From NCBI RefSeq assembly GCF_036689865.1, contig NZ_JBAHUQ010000001.1, positions 186,001 to 250,000 of the forward strand: 64,000 nucleotides of DNA, read 5' to 3'. This DNA is from Magnetococcus sp. PR-3. Its GTDB lineage: Bacteria; Pseudomonadota; Magnetococcia; Magnetococcales; Magnetococcaceae. The translations under genes and the position numbers were made by a program. Positions 6,765 to 16,638 of this stretch are shown here, piece after piece. Below the pieces are notes generated by a model, which did no database searches, had not been told where the DNA came from, and saw nothing but the letters and a program-made list of their open reading frames with translations. Numbering within the stretch: the first letter of the stretch is position 1; each line of letters starts with the position of its first letter.

Positions 6765-9491
6765 CTAGGCAAACTGCAACAGACCTTGTTGAAGCCGCTT
6801 ATGGCTCTCTAATAGTTGCTGCATCAACGATATCCCTGTATCTGGCGAAGGGTTGGGCTGCTCTATCCAGTAGAGCATTTGCTCAAAGAGGGGAACCATT
6901 TCTATCAACCCAACCTGTAACGCACCTCTATTGAGTTGTTGTATCAACGGCTTTAAGGCAGGTCTGTGGGGCTGGTCCAAAAGTGTGCCGACACAGTGTA
7001 AAGATTGGTGGCAATCGTGCATCCAAAGCTGTAAAAGCTGATGACTATGTTGACGTTGGGCGGCCTGCTCACTCTGTAAATGGTTTAAGGCACTTTCTGA
7101 GAAAAGTTTTTCTAACCCAACAGTTTCGACCTCTTCACGCTTATTCCCTAACCACTGGTTTAACACCTTTTTCAAATCAGAGAGATGGAGCGGCTTACTT
7201 ACAAAACCATCCATACCCACATTTAGAGCTTGCTGCCGGTCAGCATCATGATCTGTGGCTGTCAAAGCAACAATGGGCAGATGAGCTTCCCCAGCTTTAG
7301 CCTGCTCTCGCAAAATTTGGGTGGCTTCCAGCCCGCCCATTTGCGGCATATGCAGATCCATAAGAATCAGATCAAAATTTTGATTTTGAACATATTCTAT
7401 AGCCTCTTTCCCGGAGCTGGCGACCTGCACCTCAACCCCTAAAGGCTGCAACATACCTAATGCTACTTTTTGATTAACTTTATTATCTTCAACAAGTAAG
7501 ACCTGCCCTTCAAGAGCCGGTTTTTCATCATCAACAGGCACAACATGGGTATTTTGAAGTTCATGTTGTAATAACCGTACCAGCTCACCAAGGCGAACGG
7601 GTTTACTCAGGTACGCAACACTACTGCCTAGCTGGTGACGAGCACCTTCTAGCTGTACAGCAGCCCCCATCATCGCAATCCAAGCTGTGGGTGAGGTCAA
7701 TACCTGGGTATGTACCATCTGCGCAAGCTCAGGGGTATCCGAGTAGCTAAGATCCATAAGCACCAAAGGTACAGCTTGATCATCGGTTAGATGTTGCCAC
7801 TGCTGTTGGAGTGTGGCCATGCCATCCAATTTTTGATAGGAGACCCCCAACGCGGATAGCATCTCTTCCAAGGCTGTACAGGTAGATGGATGAGCTTCTA
7901 ACAACCAAACTTGAGGTAAAGCGTGTGTGGAAAGCAGGGACTCTTCCAAAATCAGCTTTTCTGCCCCATTCAATGGAATATGGAAGAAGAAGCGCGCCCC
8001 CTGCCCCAACTGACTCTCCACCCCAATGTCCCCGCCCTGAAGCTCAATAAGCTGTCTGGATATCGCCAAGCCTAAACCGGTACCACCAAAGTTACGGGTG
8101 GTGGAACCATCGGCTTGGGTAAATACCTGAAAAAGCCTTTTTTGGGCCTGCTCGTCAATGCCTACTCCGGTATCCTTAACAGAAAAGTGCAGCTCCCCCG
8201 TTGCATCCGGCTCACCTTGCCAGGAGAGGAACATTTCAACCTCCCCCTTATGGGTAAACTTAATGGCATTACCAATTAAGTTGGTTAAAACCTGACGAAA
8301 ACGTAGGGGATCCCCCTTCACGATGGCAGGGAGTGTCTCCCACTGCGCTTTAACAACAAGAGCCACACCCTTGTTATGTGCACGCGGCGCCAACAGAGCA
8401 ACCACCTCCTCCATCTCCTGCAAAGGATTAAAGGGGATAGACTCCAGCTCAAGATGACCGGCCTCTACTTTTGAAAAATCCAAGATATCATTAATAATAT
8501 TAAGCAGAGCTTCAGAAGAGTGTTTGGCAATAGAGACATACTCTTGCTGCTGATGGGATAGGCTTTTCTCATCCAGCAACTCCAACATACCCACAACCCC
8601 ATTCATGGGGGTTCGGATTTCATGACTCATCGTCGCCAAAAATGCGGACTTCAAACGTGCCGACTCCAGGGCCTGATCCCTTGCTTCAGCCAATGCATGG
8701 TTGAGATCTGTCAACTCCACCGTTCTTGCTTCAACCTGGACCTCAAGAGAGTCTCTATGCTGACGTAGCGCTTCATCCTGACGTCCAATTTCATTAAGCA
8801 TCCCGTTAAAACCATCCACTAAGAGATGCAGTTCATCATTGGTATGGATCTCAGGCGCCCGCGCGGCATAGTCTTGGTTAATAGCGACCCGCTGAGCAAC
8901 CGCGGCCAAAGCTTGAATAGGGGTGGTAATGGTTCGGTGCATACGACGGGCAATTAAATAGGCTGCAGACGCAGACAACACCAAAAACAGCAAGGTCAGG
9001 GTAAGATCCTGCCCTAATAGCGCCCGATACCGCCGCAGATCTACCCTTAAATAAAACAGCCCGACCCGTTCATCTTGCAGTTTAACGGGTAACGCCAGAT
9101 CCAAAAGATGTTGGCCAAACCGATGACCAGACATGGGGATGGACCCCGGGGTTGGTGGCGGAAGACCCACCAGATCCTTGCGCACATAGCGGCTAAATAC
9201 GGTGCCACTTAAATCATATAGCCAAGCACTGTGTACTTCGCTATCAGCCCCAAGTGCGGCCATCATATCCGACGCACTTTGTGCATCATTAAACACCAGT
9301 GTGGCCTGTAGGGTTTGTGCCATCAACTGAGCTTGGATATGGTACTGTTTTTCCAGGGCATCCCGCCGCCCCCAGTAATCTCTAGCCATGTAAGTACTGG
9401 CGGAGAACAACAGGGCAATTAACGAAGCGCCCACCGCCATAAGGGTGAGCTTTTGATGAATTGAGAGTCGATGGACTAATCCCATATTCAT
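6765..9491 (-). CDS. Membrane hybrid sensor histidine kinase (CHASE8-like, HAMP, HisKA, HATPase, REC)
   Basis: A 908-residue kinase. Residues about 15-35 are a first membrane span, followed by a periplasmic CHASE8-like sensor, a second span near 165-185 and a HAMP segment. HisKA has its phospho-acceptor in MSHEIRTPMNG (His290), and the HATPase domain carries the N box NLIGNAIKFTH and G boxes DTGVGI and GGTGLGLAIS. A weak receiver-like region follows at about 530-650, then a good receiver with Asp712 in LILMDLHMP. The last 110 residues resemble an Hpt bundle, but QQLNRGALQVG has Gln where the phospho-accepting His is expected. It is the last gene of an operon with a YfiR-like periplasmic protein (5 bases away) and a TonB receptor, suggesting that the periplasmic protein feeds this kinase. 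Confidence 0.88.
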   Translation of the reverse strand: MNMGLVHRLSIHQKLTLMAVGASLIALLFSASTYMARDYWGRRDALEKQYHIQAQLMAQTLQATLVFNDAQSASDMMAALGADSEVHSAWLYDLSGTVFSRYVRKDLVGLPPPTPGSIPMSGHRFGQHLLDLALPVKLQDERVGLFYLRVDLRRYRALLGQDLTLTLLFLVLSASAAYLIARRMHRTITTPIQALAAVAQRVAINQDYAARAPEIHTNDELHLLVDGFNGMLNEIGRQDEALRQHRDSLEVQVEARTVELTDLNHALAEARDQALESARLKSAFLATMSHEIRTPMNGVVGMLELLDEKSLSHQQQEYVSIAKHSSEALLNIINDILDFSKVEAGHLELESIPFNPLQEMEEVVALLAPRAHNKGVALVVKAQWETLPAIVKGDPLRFRQVLTNLIGNAIKFTHKGEVEMFLSWQGEPDATGELHFSVKDTGVGIDEQAQKRLFQVFTQADGSTTRNFGGTGLGLAISRQLIELQGGDIGVESQLGQGARFFFHIPLNGAEKLILEESLLSTHALPQVWLLEAHPSTCTALEEMLSALGVSYQKLDGMATLQQQWQHLTDDQAVPLVLMDLSYSDTPELAQMVHTQVLTSPTAWIAMMGAAVQLEGARHQLGSSVAYLSKPVRLGELVRLLQHELQNTHVVPVDDEKPALEGQVLLVEDNKVNQKVALGMLQPLGVEVQVASSGKEAIEYVQNQNFDLILMDLHMPQMGGLEATQILREQAKAGEAHLPIVALTATDHDADRQQALNVGMDGFVSKPLHLSDLKKVLNQWLGNKREEVETVGLEKLFSESALNHLQSEQAAQRQHSHQLLQLWMHDCHQSLHCVGTLLDQPHRPALKPLIQQLNRGALQVGLIEMVPLFEQMLYWIEQPNPSPDTGISLMQQLLESHKRLQQGLLQFA

Positions 9492-9496
9492 AACCT

Positions 9497-10021
9497 TTAA
9501 CGGACCACATCCAACGCCAGCTGCATCAATTTGGAATTAAACTTAACCGATTGAGCCTCTGCGTGTGCCTGATGGATACGAAATCTTAGTTTATTTTTAT
9601 GGGTGATCAACTGAACCATCCCCCCCCACTGGAAAAATTCTGGGTGCGGTGAGGCGGTTAACCTTCCTTTACGGTTCAAGGCTTGTAAAGAGTTTTGATC
9701 TCCCTGCCACTGCATACCCAAATAGAGCAGATCACACGTCGCCCCCTTATGGGATGCCCCAAAAATCCGGACGCTACGCCCTCTGGCTTTTTTGCCTTTG
9801 AGCATTCGGTTCATAACCAACCGTAGCGGTTCGTCCCCCCAGATACAGAGATCAACAAAACTCTGTTTTTCATTGGGCCAGTAGACAAATTTGGTGAAGT
9901 TGTAGAGGTAAGCCCCTTTTAAAGCCAAGGCACGGGTATCCTCCGCCCACACAGACGGAACGAACAGCCCCCATACAGCCAACCAGATTAAAGGCTTCCA
10001 TGTGCTCTTTTGAACCATCAA
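9497..10021 (-). CDS. YfiR-like periplasmic protein (DUF4154)
   Basis: A 174-residue exported protein with a signal peptide ending near VWA at residues 24-26. The mature part starts with ALKGAYLYNFTKFVYWPNE, the YfiR family hallmark, and ends with the usual strand pair. YfiR of Pseudomonas restrains the inner-membrane cyclase YfiN in the periplasm; homologues are widely encoded beside kinases or cyclases with CHASE8 sensors. Two Cys residues (in LCIWGD and TCDLLYL) could form a disulfide. Its start codon overlaps the stop of the TonB receptor gene by four bases (ATGA), and the hybrid kinase gene begins 5 bases downstream, so all three are translationally linked. Binding to the downstream kinase is inference. 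Confidence 0.85.
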   Translation of the reverse strand: MMVQKSTWKPLIWLAVWGLFVPSVWAEDTRALALKGAYLYNFTKFVYWPNEKQSFVDLCIWGDEPLRLVMNRMLKGKKARGRSVRIFGASHKGATCDLLYLGMQWQGDQNSLQALNRKGRLTASPHPEFFQWGGMVQLITHKNKLRFRIHQAHAEAQSVKFNSKLMQLALDVVR

Positions 10022-12039
10022 AAAGTCCAGTTCATACGCATAAAGAGCGAACGGGAAACCTCACTGGAACGGATTTTATAGAGATCCGATGTCACAAACT
10101 CTCGGGTATGGGCATCCAACAAATTTTGCCCAACCAGCTCCAGTTGCAGTTGCTTGGTTAAAGCATGTGCGACGCGTAGATCAAGGGTCGCATAGGCAGA
10201 GACCCCCTGATGCCCCATGGAAGAGACGTAGCGGAATGTCGGATCTACCTGCCAGATCTCATTGGGGGACCAGTTGATGCGTAAATTCACCTGCTGTTGG
10301 GGCAGCAACTGCTCGCCACTGGCCTCTTGGGTCGTGTCGGTACTGGATGGATCGGTATGCAGCCACAACTCCATCCAGGTATAGGCCAAATGAGCCTGCA
10401 GCTGATCATCTTTTTTCCAACTTACCGCCAGCTCAACACCGGCCCCTTCCCCATCCAGCAAATTGGCGACATTACGCCGGGTAGCATCTGCAGCGTCTGT
10501 CTCTAGAGAACGCAGATCGTCATACTGGTTAAAGTAGATAGAGCCATCAACCATCCAACTGGGATTGGGCTGGTAACGCATGCCCACTTCAAATGCATTC
10601 AGCTTTTCAGAGGTAAATTCGTCATTACTGTAGAGTGTGACATAGCTAACCCCTGTTCCAGCTAAACGTAGAGAACCATCCCGCTCAAACCGTGCGGGGG
10701 TGCGTACAGCACGTGATATGGCCGCCCAATAACTACTGGTTCGATCCGGGGTGTATAGCAGACGAACATTAGGTTGCAGGTTGTGTCCACTACTTTCATG
10801 GTACTCCCATTTACTGCCTAGAATTAGCTTCCAACGATCTTTTTCCAGGGTAATGGTGTCTCGCATATAGGCGTTGAGCAGAAAGGTCACATCGCTTAGA
10901 GGGTCCATGCCGATGGTATCGGAACGACGCAGATCATCCACGATCAAGCGTCCGCCCCCCCCCACGGATAACGCATGCCGGTCCCCCCATGGAAATTGAT
11001 ACTGAGCATCACCATCCAACGTGGAGCGTTTAATGCCAATGGCACTTTCGTCCAGAGCAATATGATCCAGATACACCTGCCCTTTCCACTGACGTCCCTG
11101 GTTTTCCTCTCCGGTATAGCGACTTAAAAGAAAAGCATGGTTCCGGCGGCTATCTTCATGCAGCTCTGTGGTTAAGTTGGCCGCGGCGTTATCGGGTACC
11201 AAAGGGGTCTGTCCGCTACGCACATGGGAAAAAGCCCCCTGCAGCATCCATTGACTCCCATTGTTTAGATCTCGATCCAAACGGAAACCAAGCTGTCCAT
11301 CGCGCCAGTCATCATAGGCTCCATCTGGATCATAGCCGGTGTCATAACGGTTTAGGCGAGCCGTAATCCGGTACGCATCCCCATTTTCTCTTTGCCCACC
11401 ATAGCGATAGTTCAAATGTTCCTGATGGTGGGTACCCGTACCAATAGAGACGCGCTGTCCTGCACTCTCTTGAGCATGCCGGGTAATGATGTTAATAACG
11501 CCGTTAACAGCATTGGCCCCCCATACAGCACCACCCGGACCCCGGATGACCTCAATACGCTCAATTTCCGTTAATGGTACGGTTTGCAAATCCCAACGCA
11601 CCCCAGAATAAAGTGGGTTATACAGAGAACGGCCATCCATAAGTACCAACAGTTTATTGGCAAACTGACCATTAAAGCCCCGTGTGGAGACGGCCCATTT
11701 ACTGGCATCAATACGTGCAACCTGTACACCGGGTACCATACGTAACAGCTGGGGAATATGCTCTGCACCACTTCTGGCAATATCTTCTTTTGTAATGACA
11801 AAAACGGCTGCTGGTGTCTCAGCCAAGCGTTCATCTTTTTTGGCGGCAGAACTGACCACCAGATCCATCGTCATCAACTCCTCAAGGGAGAGATCCCCAA
11901 ATTGATCCAGCTCATCTGCATGAGCCAAGGCCAAAGGATGGCTTAACATGAGCCCAAGCAGAGGCCCCAGCCAAAAAACAGACCGACAACATCGTTTTTT
12001 AGAGGAGTCAACATGACTGGGATGCAGATGAGATGGCAT
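10018..12039 (-). CDS. TonB-dependent outer membrane receptor
   Basis: The mature protein has a plug domain (SAAKKDERLAETPAAVFVIT, QLLRMVPGVQVARID, IRGPGGAVWGANAVNGVINI) followed by a 22-strand-type barrel ending in the C-terminal aromatic residue of WTF. The open frame extends to a GTG at 12120, but an ATG at 12039 has a good ribosome site (AAGGTGAT) and is preferred; about 673 residues result. A signal peptide runs through VFWLGPLLGLMLSHPLALAHA. The plug belongs to the group that accompanies YfiR-like proteins and sensor kinases, which need not transport iron. The ligand is unknown. It heads the three-gene operon and overlaps the next gene by four bases. Confidence 0.88.
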   Translation of the reverse strand: MPSHLHPSHVDSSKKRCCRSVFWLGPLLGLMLSHPLALAHADELDQFGDLSLEELMTMDLVVSSAAKKDERLAETPAAVFVITKEDIARSGAEHIPQLLRMVPGVQVARIDASKWAVSTRGFNGQFANKLLVLMDGRSLYNPLYSGVRWDLQTVPLTEIERIEVIRGPGGAVWGANAVNGVINIITRHAQESAGQRVSIGTGTHHQEHLNYRYGGQRENGDAYRITARLNRYDTGYDPDGAYDDWRDGQLGFRLDRDLNNGSQWMLQGAFSHVRSGQTPLVPDNAAANLTTELHEDSRRNHAFLLSRYTGEENQGRQWKGQVYLDHIALDESAIGIKRSTLDGDAQYQFPWGDRHALSVGGGGRLIVDDLRRSDTIGMDPLSDVTFLLNAYMRDTITLEKDRWKLILGSKWEYHESSGHNLQPNVRLLYTPDRTSSYWAAISRAVRTPARFERDGSLRLAGTGVSYVTLYSNDEFTSEKLNAFEVGMRYQPNPSWMVDGSIYFNQYDDLRSLETDAADATRRNVANLLDGEGAGVELAVSWKKDDQLQAHLAYTWMELWLHTDPSSTDTTQEASGEQLLPQQQVNLRINWSPNEIWQVDPTFRYVSSMGHQGVSAYATLDLRVAHALTKQLQLELVGQNLLDAHTREFVTSDLYKIRSSEVSRSLFMRMNWTF

Positions 12040-12389
12040 AAGAAAAATCACCTTGCAGAGATTTACCACACAAAGCCCTACTTTATTGAAGATAGAGCGC
12101 ATAAAAATATAAGATCGCACGTCATTTAACGTGGATGCAATGAGATCGTACCACAGACAACTTTTTTAGACGAGATCAGCCGCTTTCTCGACCCAAAAAC
12201 CAATGCTTGCATTCAATAAAGGATAACCTGCATTACACCACTATAGGCCTGCCAGCGCTGAAAAAAGTATAAAATGTAAACCTGTAAGAAATACGATGGA
12301 CAGATTTGCCCATATTTACACATTAGCCCCACACGCTTGTAAAAATTCCAGCAGCCCCCAGGGAGGTCAAATTAAGTAAAAAGTCTTTT

Positions 12390-12434
12390 GCATGGATAGA
12401 GAGATAAACGGATGATTCTCACGCTATCCCATGC
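12390..12434. repeat. Inverted repeat in a long intergenic region
   Basis: The arms GCATGGATAG and CTATCCCATGC are complementary apart from one bulged base and are separated by 24 bases. It lies in the 680-base divergent gap between the TonB receptor operon and the chemoreceptor gene. It could be a long hairpin or a paired protein site. The rest of the gap is AT-rich, without a gene I can support. Confidence 0.4.
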
Positions 12435-12440
12435 ATTTTA

Positions 12441-12455
12441 TTGATCAATGATCAA
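12441..12455. promoter_or_regulatory. FNR-like palindrome
   Basis: TTGATCAATGATCAA has 7-base arms around one central base. It resembles the FNR/CRP-type box TTGAT-N4-ATCAA, but its spacer is five bases rather than four. Its place between an oxygen-binding-domain chemoreceptor and a divergent operon makes oxygen-dependent control attractive, but this is speculative. Confidence 0.3.
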
Positions 12456-12723
12456 AAAAAAGCTAAGGGACACCACATCTTGTGGTTGTCATTGAGTCGT
12501 TCAATTAAGTATAACTATATTATATAGGGAGCACTATCCTACTAATTAATTTACATTTTTGACTATAATTTAAGCATAAACTGAGAACATCTGCCCATTC
12601 ACTTTTTTTAGTAAACTGGAATAGGTCAAGAATTTCATGTTCTTGTCATATTCTGTTAAATCGTGTTCAAACCTCTACGGGGGAAATGTAGATTTGAACC
12701 GAGATCATCCAAGGGGACGCTAC

Positions 12724-15700
12724 ATGCGGTGGACCATTGCCACCAAGAACTATCTGGGCTTGGGTATCCTGATTTCACTTATGCTGATTCAGGGACTCTC
12801 CAGTCTAGCATCGTTCAATACAGCCAATGATCTGGCTTCGACAGTTAATGAGGTTCAGGTACCCGCAGCCATGTCCGGTGGGCGCCTACAAACCTCCATT
12901 CAATCCTCTCTCGCCTCGTTGCGGGGCTGGATGCTAATTGGTGATGAAAAATTCAAGCAGCACCGGGCCCAAGCTTGGCAGCAGATTGATGCCGATCTAA
13001 ACGTACTGACAACGGCTCTACAGAGGTCGGATGGCAACGGTCACACCAAACAGCTCAATGCCATCAAAGGGCAGTTTGCCGATTTTCGTGCCATGCAGGA
13101 TGAGATTGAAGCTCTGGCCAATACCAAAGAGGCTCAACCAACTCTGGCTACTTTTTTAACCAAAGTAGAGCCCCTTATTCAAAAGCTGGAGAAGTATACC
13201 GGCAGCATGATGCGCCGTGAGAGCCGTCGGTTTATGGGTACCGATGACGCCACAAAGGTCAAAGGCAGCCGGACCATGTTGCAAAACATGGCTAAGTTCA
13301 ACACCACCTTCTCGACAGCGATGACCGAGGTACGCTCCTACTTACTGACTGGCGACCCCAAACATATTAAAAAATATAATAAGAACTGGAAGAGTAACAG
13401 TGGCTCCTATGCGGTGTTGGAGCGTGGGCAATCCAACCTAAACAAGAAACAGAAAAAGGCATTTAAACGGATTGTTAGTAGCCGTACTGCGGTTGCTAAA
13501 GCTGTTGCAGAAATTTTTAAAGTCAAGAGTAGTGACCCGAACTGGAATAAAGGAACTTGGTTACTGGCCAACAAAGCTGTGCCATTGCTAGATACCCTGA
13601 ATGGTTCTATTACGACCCTGGTTAAAGCCCAGGAATCCGCCATGAACCAAGGTACGGATGAACTGGCAGGCTCCATTAAAAAGGGTAAGCAAATCACTTG
13701 GTTTGCCCTCACCTTTTTAACCATTATTGGTATGTTGGTCGCAGCTATTGTTACCCGTATGGTCACCAAACCGCTTAAACGGATTAACCATACACTACGG
13801 CTCATGGCAGAGGGGGACCTGACCCAAACCCTTGAGCAACCGAAAAATGAAGATGAGATTTCAGAAATAACCCGCTCGGTTAACCTGCTGGCGAAATCTT
13901 TGGTAAGCATGATGCGTGTGATTGGCCTGAATGCCGGTAGTGTCACAGCCGGTGCAGGTGAGCTCATGCGTATTCGTGATCATATTCAAGCCGATGCAGA
14001 GACCTCCTATGGCTTGGTACAAAATGTCACGACCTCAACAGGCAGCCTTAATGAAGAGATTGTTAAAGTTCAAGAAGCAGTGCAGAGCGCAACCAACAAG
14101 ATCTCTGCCATTTCTGACGCCTCTAACCAGCTCTCTTCAGATATTGCTTTAATTGCCCAGGAGGCCGAACAAGCCTCAGGACGGGTCAACAGTGTTGCCC
14201 ACGCCTCTGATGATATGCTTATGCGTATTGGCTCGGTTAAAAGTAGCCTGACCCAGGTAGATGATGCGGTTGGTCATGTGGCCGAGTCCATTTACGCCAT
14301 GACTCGTGCCCTCACTGATGTCCGTGAGCGGTGTCAAAACGCCAGCCAGGAATCGAATGAAGCCAACCAACGGGCTCAAAATGCGGCCCAGGTCATGAGC
14401 CAGCTGAGCCACTCGGCTCGTGAAATTGGCAATGTTGTGGATATCATCAACAATATTGCAGAACAGACCAACATGTTGGCACTGAATGCGGCCATTGAAG
14501 CTGCGGGTGCTGGTGATGCGGGTAAAGGCTTTGCGGTTGTCGCCAACGAAGTTAAAGAGCTTGCCCACCAGACCCAAGAGGCTACTCAGACGATCTCTGA
14601 GCGTATTGATGAGATCCAAACCCACGCACGTAATGCCACCGATGCTAATTCACAAATTACGGCCAGCATTGAGCGTATTAATCAATCCAACCTCACCATT
14701 ACGGAATCGGTAGACAACCAAACCTACACCATCCGTGATATTTCTGGTTCTATGGAAGGTGTAACCGCAGCCTCCACAACTGCCACGGAAAATGTAGAGA
14801 GCCTGGACCAAGCTGCCCGTGAGGTTGCACAATCCGCCACAGAGACTGCGGAAGGCACGGAGAAGATGTCCAACTCGGCAAACGCTGGCATGATGGCCGC
14901 GGGCCAAGTCGCCAGCGATAGCGATAGCGCACTGGAGTCGGTACAGATCATCCTACAAGCCATGGACAATACCCAGAACACCTCAAGTGACGTTCAAGAC
15001 AAGATGCAGCAGGCCGAACGAACAGCAGACTTCCTTGCCGGTTCTGCTTCGCACTTTGGCCGCTTGGGGCAAGTCCTACAAGGTATGTCAAACGCACTTT
15101 ATGTGGCTCAAATTGAACTGGATACTGGAGCAGCCCCCTTTAATGTCCGGACGATCAAGGATTACTACCTGCATAACCAAGGTGAGCTGGAACAAGCCAT
15201 TCATGGCCGTATTGAGTTAAACCCTGAACAGTGTGATACCCCTGAACAGACAGATCTGGGTAAGTGGATTAAAGGCAAAGGGGCAGCCCTCTACCATGGC
15301 ACCCCCTACTTTGAGCAGCTAAAAGGGTTACAGCAGGAGCTCCATACACTGGGGTGTGAAATGGTACGCCAGATTAACCAGGGGAACCATGCCTCCATTG
15401 AGGCCCAAATGGAGCAATACCATAACACCCGTGATCGTATGTTTGGGTTATTGAACGAACTCTACCAAGGTTTCACCGCGGAACATCGTGACGATCAACG
15501 TCCCTTCTTCCCATGGTCGGATAATATGAGTGTGGGCGTTAAACAGTTTGATGATGACCACAAGGTATTGATCGACTTAACCAACCAACTCCACCGGGGG
15601 ATGAAAGAGGGCATTGAAAACGATCAACTCCATGCCATTATTGATGAACTAACCGCCTTTACCGAAACCCACTTTAAACGGGAAGAGGCCGCCATGGCTG

Positions 15701-15906
15701 ACATTAACTACCCAGGGTTGGATGCTCAGAAAAAAGAGCACAGAGCCATGGTGAAAAAGGTCGTGGAATTTGCGGATGAGTTCAAAAAAGGCGAGTTTGC
15801 TGTTGGGATTGATGTACTCAGCTTTAATAAAACCTGGCTCTCCCAACATATTCTTGGCTCAGACATGGAGTACCGTAGCTATTTCAACAGTAAAGGCATC
15901 TATTAA
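12724..15906 (+). CDS. Methyl-accepting chemotaxis protein with CZB-like and bacteriohemerythrin domains
   Basis: The preferred start, ATG 12724, has a strong AAGGGGAC ribosome site; the longer frame from 12637 lacks one. The 1060-residue protein has a membrane span near residues 8-30, a large helical periplasmic sensor, a second span near 325-350 and a HAMP segment. The signalling tip is recognisable ([30 protein letters not shown]). A degenerate CZB-like domain follows ([10 protein letters not shown]), and from about 925 a hemerythrin domain. Hemerythrin ligands seen are His946, His983, Glu987, His1006, His1042 and Asp1047; the seventh, His73 in classical numbering, is Gln1002. The hemerythrin is presumably an oxygen or redox sensor steering aerotaxis. 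The altered ligand may change di-iron binding. Confidence 0.92.
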   Translation: MRWTIATKNYLGLGILISLMLIQGLSSLASFNTANDLASTVNEVQVPAAMSGGRLQTSIQSSLASLRGWMLIGDEKFKQHRAQAWQQIDADLNVLTTALQRSDGNGHTKQLNAIKGQFADFRAMQDEIEALANTKEAQPTLATFLTKVEPLIQKLEKYTGSMMRRESRRFMGTDDATKVKGSRTMLQNMAKFNTTFSTAMTEVRSYLLTGDPKHIKKYNKNWKSNSGSYAVLERGQSNLNKKQKKAFKRIVSSRTAVAKAVAEIFKVKSSDPNWNKGTWLLANKAVPLLDTLNGSITTLVKAQESAMNQGTDELAGSIKKGKQITWFALTFLTIIGMLVAAIVTRMVTKPLKRINHTLRLMAEGDLTQTLEQPKNEDEISEITRSVNLLAKSLVSMMRVIGLNAGSVTAGAGELMRIRDHIQADAETSYGLVQNVTTSTGSLNEEIVKVQEAVQSATNKISAISDASNQLSSDIALIAQEAEQASGRVNSVAHASDDMLMRIGSVKSSLTQVDDAVGHVAESIYAMTRALTDVRERCQNASQESNEANQRAQNAAQVMSQLSHSAREIGNVVDIINNIAEQTNMLALNAAIEAAGAGDAGKGFAVVANEVKELAHQTQEATQTISERIDEIQTHARNATDANSQITASIERINQSNLTITESVDNQTYTIRDISGSMEGVTAASTTATENVESLDQAAREVAQSATETAEGTEKMSNSANAGMMAAGQVASDSDSALESVQIILQAMDNTQNTSSDVQDKMQQAERTADFLAGSASHFGRLGQVLQGMSNALYVAQIELDTGAAPFNVRTIKDYYLHNQGELEQAIHGRIELNPEQCDTPEQTDLGKWIKGKGAALYHGTPYFEQLKGLQQELHTLGCEMVRQINQGNHASIEAQMEQYHNTRDRMFGLLNELYQGFTAEHRDDQRPFFPWSDNMSVGVKQFDDDHKVLIDLTNQLHRGMKEGIENDQLHAIIDELTAFTETHFKREEAAMADINYPGLDAQKKEHRAMVKKVVEFADEFKKGEFAVGIDVLSFNKTWLSQHILGSDMEYRSYFNSKGIY

Positions 15907-16024
15907 CCAGGACCTGCTTTATTCTTGTTTTTCGGGTAGCCCGTTGAAACCGGCGCCGCTCCCCGTTAACATACCGCATCTATCCTGAATTAACCCCCTA
16001 TAGAGTCGGGTCAAAGGCAACGGT

Positions 16025-16627
16025 ATGTCTGAGAACGAGAATACATCCAGCGACAGCACGGCAATCTTTCAACTTAACATCGCTTATGATGCAGAAGAAG
16101 ATCGTTTATTGCTGCGTTTGAACGACTCACAAAGCAACGAATACCGTTTTTGGCTGACACGTCATATCGTTATCCGTGTCTGGCCGGCTTTCCTCAAATT
16201 TTTACGGCAATATTCAACCGGGGGTGCTACAGCAGCTACACCTGAGGCTGAAGAGATGATGTTGGATTTTGCCCAGCAAAATGCTGATGAAAAAGTTGAT
16301 TTTAAAACCAAATATCAAGAGCAGTCCCAGTCCCTGCCCTTAGGGGAAGTGCCCATTTTGGTTCACACCATATCCTTCACCCCCAAAGATCAGCTTCTGG
16401 AGCTGTCATTGCGCCCTAAAAAAGGGGCTGGTATGACCATGAATATGGATGTCACCCTACTGCATGCCGTCTGTAAATTGATTATGACACGGGTAAACCA
16501 GGTGGGCTGGGGCGTTACCTTTTCACTTAAAGATGAACCTGCTGTACCACAACCCGGAAAACCCAAAGGTTCGACCCCTCCAACAACGCCACCTATCATA
16601 CCACCTGCGGGTGGGCAACTACATTAA
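16025..16627 (+). CDS. Conserved-looking hypothetical protein
   Basis: I do not recognise this 200-residue protein. It has no signal peptide or membrane span. The N-terminal part (LNIAYDAEEDRLLLRLNDSQ, then FWLTRHIVIRVWPAFLKFL) looks like a compact beta-strand unit followed by a helix, and a similar strand-rich block occurs at about 120-165 (EVPILVHTISFTPKDQLLEL, LLHAVCKLIM). The last 30 residues are Pro/Gly/Thr-rich and probably disordered. It lies after the chemoreceptor gene on the same strand with a 118-base gap and converges on the corrinoid/kinase operon with only 11 bases between stops. Confidence 0.55.
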   Translation: MSENENTSSDSTAIFQLNIAYDAEEDRLLLRLNDSQSNEYRFWLTRHIVIRVWPAFLKFLRQYSTGGATAATPEAEEMMLDFAQQNADEKVDFKTKYQEQSQSLPLGEVPILVHTISFTPKDQLLELSLRPKKGAGMTMNMDVTLLHAVCKLIMTRVNQVGWGVTFSLKDEPAVPQPGKPKGSTPPTTPPIIPPAGGQLH

Positions 16628-16638
16628 GAGCAAGGCCG

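Noticed and set aside
12637-12723. Extended N-terminus of the chemoreceptor
   Set aside because: The extra 29 residues are polar and unlike a receptor start, and only the ATG at 12724 has a strong ribosome site.
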